A stretch of 5,169 bases of DNA from Candidatus Woesearchaeota archaeon (lineage in GTDB: Archaea; Nanobdellota; Nanobdellia; Woesearchaeales; JAUUYB01): the NCBI GenBank assembly GCA_030590605.1, contig JAUUYB010000092.1, forward strand, positions 1 through 5,169. Reading direction: 5' to 3'. Shown piece after piece: positions 1 through 5,106 of this stretch. How positions within the stretch are numbered: position 1 is the first letter of the stretch; the number at the start of each line of letters is the position of its first letter. A program made the position numbers and the translations under genes. The notes below the pieces were generated by a model, which saw nothing but the letters and a program-made list of their open reading frames with translations, was not told the origin of the DNA and did not search any database.

Positions 1-1373
1 ACAAGCACGAAGAAGAGAATAGTGATTCCAAGAAAGAGTTCCCTTAGTCCGATCATCTCAGCGACCAATGCACCTACAGGCACGAAGATGACATAAGGGA
101 GGACAGAAAGGATAGTGTTCATCTGCATAAATGTCGACATATCCTGGTCCCGTACGTAATCTCTTATGAGCAATCCAGTCGCAACCCCGTTCACTGAAGA
201 CCCGATTATCCCTGCAATCGTTCCCATCGCGATCGTCACGAGGGTCGGTTTGTAGAAATAGGAGAAAGGGAGAATAGCCATCAGGGCAGCTCCGAAGGCG
301 AGCATAGGCACCTTGCCGTATTCCTTTGCCATGTTCCTTGTGATCGATGGGGAGATCACAGACGCGAGCGTGGCCAGGATGAAGATCAGACTGACATTCA
401 GCCATGGACCGAATCCAGTGGTCCCAAGTATCTTGTAAATGAACAGACCGTAGTATGAATTTCCTAATGTCTGGAGAATCCCTATTATCATGCCTGTGAT
501 CGTAAGTATGAGGAGAACCCTGTTTCCCTGTACCTTGATCCAAAACTCTTTCGCCCGCCCGAACCCTAAAAGCACTTCCTGCCAGAGTCCAGGGGATGTA
601 GTCTCTTCAATACTTTTCCAATAGATGAAATAGAAGATATATGAAGAAAGGATGATCGAAACAGCTGCTCCTATCAGCATGAAAAGGTAACCATACGCAT
701 GGAACTGGATACCTGCGATCATAACATCCTTTCCTTCGAAACCAAAAAAATCGAGACAATATGCACCTCCAAAAAGTGCGAGAGAGGTGATGAAGAGTCC
801 AAAATATGAAAGCTTCCCGATCAAGTATTTCTTACGTTCTTCAATCAGGCTCGCCCGAAACATCTTCTGGTATAAGCTTCCGTAAGGTACGATCACAATA
901 GCATTCAACCATAGCACCAGAAGAAACATCGTCGTGGATCCATAATAGATCGCTACAGCGAAAAGCGCGAACGAGAGACCTAGAAGGATACCTGAATAAC
1001 CGATCGTCCGTTTGTATACATTCTTCAGACGGATATACTCCTCCATGATAAGAGAAGTGATGAGGGAGAGGATAGTCTTGATCGCATTCGCTATCCCTAT
1101 GAGAAATACTGATCCACTGATGAGATAAAGAAAAATATTGAGGAATTGAACAGAACCGAGTCCGTATCCTACCCTGTCCAGGACATCTTTTGCCAGGAAT
1201 CGCATGATCTTGCTCTTCCTCTTTTGAATGGTCGACGATACTTTAGCGATCTCCTGATCTATTTCCTGGACATGATAACCCATGTGGACGAGCTCAAGCC
1301 TGATAGTCTCTACAGGTTTACTCTTAAGGAGGCTCTTTCGTATATGTTTAGAAATGTCACCAATCATCAGCAT
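1..1373 (-). CDS. MFS-like multi-pass membrane transporter, C-terminus cut by window edge
   Basis: An open frame of 457 codons runs from the ATG at 1373 to the left edge without a stop. Residues 1 to about 70 are soluble and charged. After that come about twelve hydrophobic segments, near residues 73-92, 95-111, 123-142, 148-166, 188-208, 226-251, 286-312, 323-340, 356-372, 377-402, 418-440 and 446 onward, so only the end of the last helix and the tail are missing. The long charged loop between helices 6 and 7 (252-285) and the loop SPSITRNMAKEYGKVP (341-356) between helices 8 and 9, which resembles the second-half copy of MFS motif A, point to the major facilitator superfamily; the equivalent loop after helix 2 is degenerate. 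It would act in the cytoplasmic membrane; the substrate cannot be read from the sequence. An in-frame TAA lies two codons upstream of ATG 1373. A second ATG at 1367 is an equally plausible start. Fold call is fairly safe, specificity unknown. Confidence 0.78.
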   Translation of the reverse strand, partial: MLMIGDISKHIRKSLLKSKPVETIRLELVHMGYHVQEIDQEIAKVSSTIQKRKSKIMRFLAKDVLDRVGYGLGSVQFLNIFLYLISGSVFLIGIANAIKTILSLITSLIMEEYIRLKNVYKRTIGYSGILLGLSFALFAVAIYYGSTTMFLLVLWLNAIVIVPYGSLYQKMFRASLIEERKKYLIGKLSYFGLFITSLALFGGAYCLDFFGFEGKDVMIAGIQFHAYGYLFMLIGAAVSIILSSYIFYFIYWKSIEETTSPGLWQEVLLGFGRAKEFWIKVQGNRVLLILTITGMIIGILQTLGNSYYGLFIYKILGTTGFGPWLNVSLIFILATLASVISPSITRNMAKEYGKVPMLAFGAALMAILPFSYFYKPTLVTIAMGTIAGIIGSSVNGVATGLLIRDYVRDQDMSTFMQMNTILSVLPYVIFVPVGALVAEMIGLRELFLGITILFFVL

Positions 1374-1390
1374 CTCTTATGATTCCAGTC

Positions 1391-1400
1391 ATATAAAAAA
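1391..1400 (-). promoter_or_regulatory. TATA box of the transporter gene
   Basis: On the minus strand this reads TTTTTTATAT, directly after the TAA stop (1401-1403) of the upstream coiled-coil gene. Its centre is about 22 nt from the ATG at 1373 and 28 nt from the ATG at 1367. With the usual archaeal distance of about 26 nt to the transcription start, the RNA would begin at or within a few bases of the start codon, giving a leaderless message. Read-through from the upstream gene is also possible. No Shine-Dalgarno sequence precedes the ATG. Confidence 0.55.
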
Positions 1401-3341
1401 TTACTCTTTCAGTATGTGGTAAAGCTCCATGACTTCTTCATAGAGCGTATGCTTTTCGTAATCTTCGAGCTTGTCATATTCTTTCTTCAACCGTTGATAG
1501 GTGCGCCTCGCATCATCCAGCTTCTGCTTCTTGACCTCTTTTATCACTTGGTCTATGAGAGAGATGACCTTCTCTAGCTGTTTTCCTTTCTCTTCAATCT
1601 CTTTGACATCTTCACTGATCTCGATGGATTCCTTATCAGCTTTCTCAATTTCGTCTGACTGAATCAGTGTGCGTACTCTGTCGACTTTCTTTGAGAGTTC
1701 AGTTATGTGCTTTTCACCTTCCTTGATCGCGTTCAGCTCTTCTGTCTTAGTGGCTCCTTCAAGTGGATCTGAAGGCTTAGTACCTATATTGAATCTTGAT
1801 AGTAGGCCGTTCACTTTCCTTCCTTTCTCTGCGCGTTTGGCATCCTCTAAGAGCCGCCGAGCTTTCACCTCTCGTTCAAATATCCCGTGTTCCCTCTTGT
1901 CGAGCTCTTTCTCTTTTTTTGTCAAAGATATGATCTTCTCATTGAATTTCCTGTATTCATCCATCGCTTTTTCCTTAAGGGCAGTAAGTTGTCTCTCTCT
2001 TTGGATGGAATTATCCTTCCCTTTTTGTATAGCCTCAATCTGGTCTTCCATAGAGTCAAGTTTTCTCTCTTTCTCTTCAATCTGTTTCATGAGGTCTTTT
2101 TCTTCTTGTTGGATGAGTGCTTTCTTGTTCTCAAGATCAGCCATACGGGCTTTCACCATACGTTCCTCTTCTTTTTGTTTCTTTGATTCCATCTCTATAT
2201 CGAGTTTCCTTTCCTTTTGGGCCTGTTCTTTTTGCTCGAGCGTTTCCCTATCATCTTTCAGGGTGGTCTTCTTTTGCTCAATAAGATCTTTTTCGTGCTC
2301 TAGCTGGTCCTGCATCAATCCAATGTCTTTTTCCTTTTCAGATACAGCCTTCTCACGTGCTTCTATGTTGTGAATCTCGTTGAACAGCTTGTCCTTCCGT
2401 CTTTCTTCTTGTCCAAGTTCTATCTTCAAAGTCCGTAATTGTGATATGATGTTCTTCTCTTCCTGATTCCAGGAGTCTCTTTGTTTTCCGATCAGACGGC
2501 CTTCTTCTTTGATCTCATCTTCCTTCTCTTCCAACCGAAGCATGTTCCGTTCAAGCTCTCCCTTGGTCTCGAGCAGGAGCTCTTCGTTCTTCAATAAATC
2601 AGCTTCCCTTTTTTCCAGCTCTCTTATCATTGTCTGGGCATCGGAACGTTCCATGTTGAGCTGAGTGTCTTTTTCCTTAATCAGTATCTCCCGATCTGTT
2701 ATCAGATGCTGTTTATCCTTGATGAACTGGTTGATCTCGTCTTCCTCATCCTTGATCTGAATGCGTGTCCTCTCATGATCGAGTTCGTCCTTAGATAAAT
2801 TGCTGATCCTAGCCAGGAGTTCCTGATCTTTTTCTTTTAGCTCTTCTTCTTTTTGCCTTAACTTCTTGTCTTTGCTTTCAAGGAGTTCATCTAATATACG
2901 CTGCCTTTCTGTTATCTGTTCCTTGGATATGATGTTCTTGATGTATATGTCTTTTCGCTGTTCAATCTTGTCAGTGAGATTTCCTAAGTCAGCATTCAGG
3001 TCAGAAATCGATGGTTCTTCTTTTTCGAGTATCTCTTCTGTTTCTTGAACGGGTTCTTCTTTTTCAATAATCTCGCCTTTTAGGATATCAATCATCTGGG
3101 ATTTATCTAATGTCGCAGCCAATAAGGATGCAAGTTCCTTGTCGTTTAGGCAATTGTTCACCCAATCTGAGAAATCATTCTTTTGTTCGTTAACGTGATG
3201 ACGGAAGAGGTCTTCATCCATATTTTCGAGAGCTTCGATAAGTCCGTCGATGCTCGATATGGATTCGCCGTTGTTCAGCCAGAAGAAATACTTCGGGTCA
3301 ACGACATTCCTCAATTTAGCTATATCTTTAGTATTATCCAT
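1401..3341 (-). CDS. Long coiled-coil protein with N-terminal DUF5752-like domain
   Basis: The product has 646 residues. Residues about 18-90 form a compact domain: YFFWLNNGESISSIDGL, then LENMDEDLFRHHVN and KNDFSDWVNNCLNDKELASL. This pattern (aromatic start, DLFxxHV, KNDFxxWV, DxELA) matches what I recall of the uncharacterised archaeal domain DUF5752. An acid-rich linker (91-118) follows, then a highly charged Glu/Lys/Leu coiled coil to about 510. A short Gly/Pro-containing break (about 516-532) separates it from a C-terminal helical part whose last 50 residues look like a hairpin (DARRTYQRLKKEYDKLEDYE...ELYHILKE). There is no Walker A, signal peptide or membrane segment, so it is not SMC or Rad50 and is probably a cytoplasmic scaffold. 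The ATG at 3341 is chosen over a TTG at 3371 because GAGGT lies six bases before it. It is followed by the transporter gene on the same strand. The role is unknown; the architecture is clear. Confidence 0.85.
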   Translation of the reverse strand: MDNTKDIAKLRNVVDPKYFFWLNNGESISSIDGLIEALENMDEDLFRHHVNEQKNDFSDWVNNCLNDKELASLLAATLDKSQMIDILKGEIIEKEEPVQETEEILEKEEPSISDLNADLGNLTDKIEQRKDIYIKNIISKEQITERQRILDELLESKDKKLRQKEEELKEKDQELLARISNLSKDELDHERTRIQIKDEEDEINQFIKDKQHLITDREILIKEKDTQLNMERSDAQTMIRELEKREADLLKNEELLLETKGELERNMLRLEEKEDEIKEEGRLIGKQRDSWNQEEKNIISQLRTLKIELGQEERRKDKLFNEIHNIEAREKAVSEKEKDIGLMQDQLEHEKDLIEQKKTTLKDDRETLEQKEQAQKERKLDIEMESKKQKEEERMVKARMADLENKKALIQQEEKDLMKQIEEKERKLDSMEDQIEAIQKGKDNSIQRERQLTALKEKAMDEYRKFNEKIISLTKKEKELDKREHGIFEREVKARRLLEDAKRAEKGRKVNGLLSRFNIGTKPSDPLEGATKTEELNAIKEGEKHITELSKKVDRVRTLIQSDEIEKADKESIEISEDVKEIEEKGKQLEKVISLIDQVIKEVKKQKLDDARRTYQRLKKEYDKLEDYEKHTLYEEVMELYHILKE

Positions 3342-3347
3342 AGCTAG

Positions 3348-3352
3348 ACCTC
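3348..3352 (-). promoter_or_regulatory. Shine-Dalgarno site that decides the coiled-coil start
   Basis: On the minus strand AGAGGTCTAGCT is followed by ATG. The GAGGT core is complementary to the conserved end of archaeal 16S rRNA and stands six bases before the ATG at 3341. The alternative TTG start ten codons upstream lacks such a site and falls about where transcription should begin. Confidence 0.7.
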
Positions 3353-3390
3353 TTTTAATTTCACCCCTCAAGAGGAAAAATCGGAGTTAC

Positions 3391-3402
3391 CCTTTAAATA
3401 AG
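3391..3402 (-). promoter_or_regulatory. TATA box of the coiled-coil gene
   Basis: The minus strand reads CTTATTTAAAGG here. A transcription start about 26 nt downstream would fall near 3370, giving a leader of roughly 30 nt that contains the GAGGT ribosome site. The site lies in the spacer shared with the divergent ferritin-like gene. Confidence 0.55.
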
Positions 3403-3424
3403 TTTGTCGTAACTGGAGAATGTT

Positions 3425-3455
3425 GAATCAAGGGGTCTATGACGGGAATCAGGGG
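3425..3455. repeat. Two direct repeats GAATCA(A)GGGG in the divergent spacer
   Basis: GAATCAAGGGG lies at 3425-3435 and GAATCAGGGG at 3446-3455. The copies start 21 bp apart, two turns of the helix, and lie between the two divergent promoters. Two copies on one helix face could be an operator for a regulator acting on both genes, but two short copies can also arise by chance. No similar site is seen elsewhere in the window. Confidence 0.35.
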
Positions 3456-3480
3456 AAAACAAGAATGGCAAAATAAGTAA

Positions 3481-3490
3481 CTTTTTATAG
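3481..3490 (+). promoter_or_regulatory. TATA box of the ferritin-like gene
   Basis: CTTTTTATAG is centred about 39 nt before the ATG at 3525. It predicts a transcription start near 3512 and therefore a leader of only about 13 nt, almost all of it Shine-Dalgarno sequence. The TATATAAG nearer the gene (3503-3510) is too close to the start codon to be the promoter of this frame. Confidence 0.5.
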
Positions 3491-3513
3491 GCCGTGCATC
3501 TGTATATAAGCTA

Positions 3514-3522
3514 GAGGTGATC
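3514..3522 (+). promoter_or_regulatory. Extended Shine-Dalgarno site of the ferritin-like gene
   Basis: GAGGTGATC is a nine-base match to the complement of the conserved archaeal 16S rRNA tail (GATCACCTC). It sits just before the ATG at 3525, with six bases between the GAGGT core and the start codon. It fixes the start and predicts efficient translation. Confidence 0.8.
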
Positions 3523-3524
3523 AT

Positions 3525-3890
3525 ATGTTCCCTACCCAAAAACAGAAAAGCCTGCTCAAGAAGAACCTGAAAACAGAGTTCGATTCTGTCATGTTCTACA
3601 TCGAAAATCTTGATAAACTCAACTACAAAGGCAACAAGAAATCACTAGATACACTTGTGCTTGGATCCCTTCATCATGCAGGACTAATCACGAAGCAGAT
3701 CCTTGCAATAGGCGGTCAAGGAAGATTCGATAAGACCGTTAAGAAACGGGCGCTCAGAGAAGAGCAGGCAATGCGTGAAATATATGCGTTTGAACTCAAG
3801 AAAGCTGATAGGCCTTCGCTTCGGAAGGTGTTCAAGAGCCTGATCAAAGAAGAGATAAAACATGTAAGATTAGTACAGGATCTCAAATAG
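3525..3890 (+). CDS. Small ferritin-like four-helix protein, possible diiron site with one ligand missing
   Basis: The product has 121 residues, shorter than ferritin or full rubrerythrin, with no rubredoxin domain, signal peptide or membrane helix. The second half carries the ferritin-like pattern E80, Y87 and E110-x-x-H113 (EEIKH). The first half aligns to it without gaps at an offset of 62: E18 with E80, Y25 with Y87 and H51 with H113. This fits the helix-pair duplication of the ferritin-like superfamily, whose members bind two iron or manganese ions for oxidase, peroxidase or storage reactions. The partner of E110 is S48, so one carboxylate ligand is missing and the centre may be mononuclear, altered or lost. 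The protein is rich in Lys and Arg, especially near the N-terminus (residues 6-16). It has its own promoter, is divergent from the coiled-coil gene and lies 59 bp before the next gene. The fold is likely; the activity is uncertain. Confidence 0.65.
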   Translation: MFPTQKQKSLLKKNLKTEFDSVMFYIENLDKLNYKGNKKSLDTLVLGSLHHAGLITKQILAIGGQGRFDKTVKKRALREEQAMREIYAFELKKADRPSLRKVFKSLIKEEIKHVRLVQDLK

Positions 3891-3901
3891 GCTTAATACC
3901 T

Positions 3902-3937
3902 TTCAATGAAATAAAAAGAAATATATATGACATTGAA
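3902..3937. repeat. 7-bp inverted repeat flanking the next promoter
   Basis: TTCAATG (3902-3908) and CATTGAA (3931-3937) are perfect inverted copies 22 bp apart. They bracket the TATA element at 3919-3929. They could be an operator or form a weak hairpin after the ferritin-like gene; chance is possible in such AT-rich sequence. Confidence 0.3.
3919..3929 (+). promoter_or_regulatory. TATA box of the 114-residue gene, leaderless start
   Basis: AAATATATATG is centred about 26 nt before the ATG at 3950, the archaeal TATA-to-start distance. Transcription should begin at the start codon itself. The absence of any GAGG-like sequence before the ATG agrees with leaderless translation. Confidence 0.55.
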
Positions 3938-3949
3938 TTGAATATTTCT

Positions 3950-4294
3950 ATGACAGACTTTACAGAGTGGGGTGTCGATGAGACTGACCTCACTGAGATG
4001 AATCCAGAGAGGGCAAGGGATATCATCCTCGATTATTATCTTACTGCCCTAAAAGATAACCGGCCTGAAGAATTCCAAGGGCTTCCGACAGAGGAGCAGA
4101 ACAAGTTCGAAGAGATCCTTACTGAAGTCAAGACATTATTTGAAGTCTTGGGAGGGTCGTACAGCGAACCTGATAGGAAAATCATACCAAAAGTGATCGA
4201 CGGTATACTTGACAAAGTGAAAAGTCTTGGGGTTCCGGAAGAAGTGATGCATCACCACAGATTAGAGATGCAGAAAATCATCAAAGTCCTTTAG
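3950..4294 (+). CDS. Hypothetical acidic helical protein, 114 residues
   Basis: I do not recognise the family. The product begins MTDFTEWGVDETDL, is acidic, and is mostly amphipathic helix with a few turns (NRPEEFQGLP near residue 38, GGSYSEPD near residue 70, LGVPEE near residue 95). It has no cysteine, membrane segment or signal peptide and ends in a His-rich helix containing HHHRLEMQKI. The NPERARDIILDYYLTAL segment (about 18-34) resembles the opening helix of many small archaeal hypothetical proteins, but that is an impression only. The ATG at 3950 is preferred to a TTG at 3938 because the TATA box sits at the leaderless distance from it. Codon use looks like that of its neighbours, so it is probably a genuine expressed gene. 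The next promoter starts within about 5 bases of its stop. Confidence 0.72.
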   Translation: MTDFTEWGVDETDLTEMNPERARDIILDYYLTALKDNRPEEFQGLPTEEQNKFEEILTEVKTLFEVLGGSYSEPDRKIIPKVIDGILDKVKSLGVPEEVMHHHRLEMQKIIKVL

Positions 4295-4298
4295 TAAC

Positions 4299-4307
4299 TT
4301 TTAAATA
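4299..4307 (+). promoter_or_regulatory. TATA box for the small Cys-rich ORF and downstream gene
   Basis: TTTTAAATA immediately follows the TAG stop of the preceding gene (4292-4294). Its centre, near 4304, is about 27 nt before the ATG at 4331, so the transcript should begin at that start codon. No other TATA-like element lies between here and the ATG at 4433, so this probably drives both reading frames. Confidence 0.6.
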
Positions 4308-4330
4308 TCTCAATGTATTCTTATAGATTT

Positions 4331-4396
4331 ATGAGTCCAACCAGCTGTTCATGTTCAGGATCATCTAGCTGGGGCTCCGGGAGCTGCGGCTGTTAG
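4331..4396 (+). CDS. Putative 21-residue Ser/Gly/Cys-rich peptide with two CxC motifs
   Basis: The frame starts MSPTSCSCSG and ends WGSGSCGC before a TAG stop. Of 21 residues, eight are Ser, four are Gly and four are Cys, arranged as C6-x-C8 and C19-x-C21 around one Trp (W14). Paired CxC motifs are typical of soft-metal or zinc binding, and Ser/Gly/Cys-rich cores also occur in ribosomally made, modified peptides; neither is shown here. The support for a real gene is its position: the ATG stands exactly at the predicted transcription start of the TATA box at 4299-4307, as for the other leaderless genes in this window. The 187-residue gene begins 36 bp after its stop, with no promoter of its own. 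The frame could instead be a translated leader or attenuator for that gene, or a fortuitous frame in a structured leader RNA, since its latter part is unusually GC-rich. No modification enzyme is encoded nearby. Confidence 0.5.
   Translation: MSPTSCSCSGSSSWGSGSCGC
4341..4384 (+). other. Possible paired hairpins inside the small ORF
   Basis: CCAGCT (4341-4346) and AGCTGG (4367-4372) are complementary with a 20-nt loop. They are followed at once by GCTC-CGG-GAGC (4374-4384), a tight four-pair hairpin. The GC-rich run is unlike the surrounding AT-rich sequence. This could be leader RNA structure acting on the downstream gene, or a by-product of Gly/Ser/Cys codons. Confidence 0.3.
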
Positions 4397-4421
4397 GCTG
4401 TTCATCGTTCCCTTGATTTCT

Positions 4422-4425
4422 GGAG
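4422..4425 (+). promoter_or_regulatory. Shine-Dalgarno site of the 187-residue gene
   Basis: GGAG lies seven bases before the ATG at 4433. It marks this as a gene translated from a leadered or polycistronic message, in contrast with the leaderless frame just upstream, and supports cotranscription of the two. Confidence 0.55.
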
Positions 4426-4432
4426 TAATACA

Positions 4433-4996
4433 ATGAAACAAGATATGCGACATGTGGAAAAAAGACCTTTTGAAGAGTTGGAAATACCATACCTAGCTGG
4501 AAGCCTAGAATCACTCGAGTGTTTGGAACCTGACTGTCCATCTTCTGGCTGGTTCGTATCAGATACACCTGATTATGCTCTATATGTCTCAGGAGGGGAA
4601 GGGGATGTGTACATCACTCCGAAAATAAAGGGGGTGGATCTTCACGCTATCCCGAAATCTCTTGGGATGGAGCTTAGGAAAGAAGGGAGCATCTCATTCT
4701 TTTATGGCAATGGTAATTTTACCGGTAAAGAAGCAAATGCATTAGTGGAAGACATCCTTGGATCTCCAGCTGATGAGGTACGTGTGAATGGGACAATAAT
4801 CGATAGGCTTATCCCTGAGGAATCATATATCGGAAAAAGGATAAGCGCACATCATGCTGACGGGATGAGGGTGTCTATCGAGCGAAACGATGGTCCTGCT
4901 TACCTGCCGAAGTATAAGATAGACTTCTATAACATCAAGGGTGCGGGAAGGGAGTTTGATACTCTCAAGGAAGAAGTCATCCTGATGATACGTTGA
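4433..4996 (+). CDS. Hypothetical protein, 187 residues, with a CxxxxC pair
   Basis: I do not recognise this protein. It looks soluble and mixed alpha/beta, with no signal peptide or membrane helix. Residues about 14-40 carry LESLECLEPDCPSSGWF, containing its only two cysteines (C30 and C35). Short strand-like stretches follow (YALYVSGGEGDVYITPKI, SISFFYGNGNF), then a helix (KEANALVEDIL, about 99-109) and a basic/aromatic C-terminal region (YLPKYKIDFYNI). The start at ATG 4433 is supported by GGAG upstream; ATG at residue 5 is an alternative. The gene lies 36 bp after the 21-codon Cys-rich frame and seems to share its promoter, so the two may work together, for example as metal-handling partners, but that is inference from position only. 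A 12-bp inverted repeat begins 15 bp after its stop. Confidence 0.72.
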   Translation: MKQDMRHVEKRPFEELEIPYLAGSLESLECLEPDCPSSGWFVSDTPDYALYVSGGEGDVYITPKIKGVDLHAIPKSLGMELRKEGSISFFYGNGNFTGKEANALVEDILGSPADEVRVNGTIIDRLIPEESYIGKRISAHHADGMRVSIERNDGPAYLPKYKIDFYNIKGAGREFDTLKEEVILMIR

Positions 4997-5010
4997 ACAT
5001 CTCTGGACAT

Positions 5011-5065
5011 GCTTCATCAAAAAAAATGCTTTAAACATTTGCATGAAGGTCGCTTTTGATGAAGC
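5011..5065. repeat. 12-bp perfect inverted repeat between genes
   Basis: GCTTCATCAAAA (5011-5022) and TTTTGATGAAGC (5054-5065) are perfect inverted copies separated by 31 bp. In RNA this is a 12-pair stem; within its loop AAATG (5024-5028) and CATTT (5036-5040) can pair further. It lies 15 bp after the stop of the 187-residue gene and ends about 12 bp before the TATA box of the next one. It could be a 3' stem or terminator element, or an operator for the downstream promoter. The plus strand has A-runs and no T-run after the stem, which argues against a classical terminator. Confidence 0.55.
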
Positions 5066-5076
5066 TTAAAAAAAGG

Positions 5077-5086
5077 TTTAAATAGT
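5077..5086 (+). promoter_or_regulatory. TATA box of the last gene, leaderless start
   Basis: GTTTAAATAG is preceded by the purine-rich AAAAAAAG, as expected of an archaeal TFB recognition element. Its centre lies about 26 nt before the ATG at 5107, so transcription should start at or next to the start codon. This is the best-formed promoter in the window. Confidence 0.65.
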
Positions 5087-5106
5087 CAGACTATCCTAAA
5101 AGACCC

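Noticed and set aside
58..543. 161-codon open frame on the minus strand
   Set aside because: It lies inside the transporter gene in another frame of the same strand; its translation is rich in His, Asp, Arg and Cys with no hydrophobic segments, while the overlapping frame gives clear membrane helices.
1146..1382. 78-codon open frame on the plus strand
   Set aside because: It is antisense to the soluble start of the transporter, has no promoter or ribosome site, and its composition looks like a mirror of that gene.
1669..2373. Long Ser/Phe-rich open frames on the plus strand (also at 1887-2186 and 2866-3048)
   Set aside because: They are antisense shadows of the Glu/Lys-rich coiled coil: GAA, GAG and AAG codons reverse to TTC, CTC and CTT, giving Phe/Leu/Ser-rich pseudo-proteins.
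1401..3341. SMC or Rad50-type ATPase
   Set aside because: There is no Walker A motif, no signature motif and no hinge domain; the N-terminus is a different small domain.
3342..3371. TTG start ten codons upstream of the coiled-coil ATG
   Set aside because: The GAGGT site before the ATG at 3341 would lie within coding sequence, and the TTG falls about at the predicted transcription start with no supporting signal.
3503..3510. TATATAAG as promoter of the ferritin-like gene
   Set aside because: It is only about 18 nt from the ATG, so transcription would begin inside the gene and the GAGGTGATC site would be unused; the CTTTTTATAG at 3481 fits better.
3938..3949. TTG start four codons before the ATG at 3950
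   Set aside because: The TATA box spacing places the transcription start at 3950, so the TTG would not be in the mRNA.
4331..4396. Methanobactin or metallothionein call for the small peptide
   Set aside because: The CxC pairs are suggestive, but there is no MbnB/MbnC-like gene nearby and the spacing does not match a metallothionein array; the function is left open.
4365..4568. 67-codon minus-strand frame, and another at 4823-5044
   Set aside because: Both overlap the 187-residue gene on the opposite strand, have no TATA box or ribosome site, and show no recognisable protein features.
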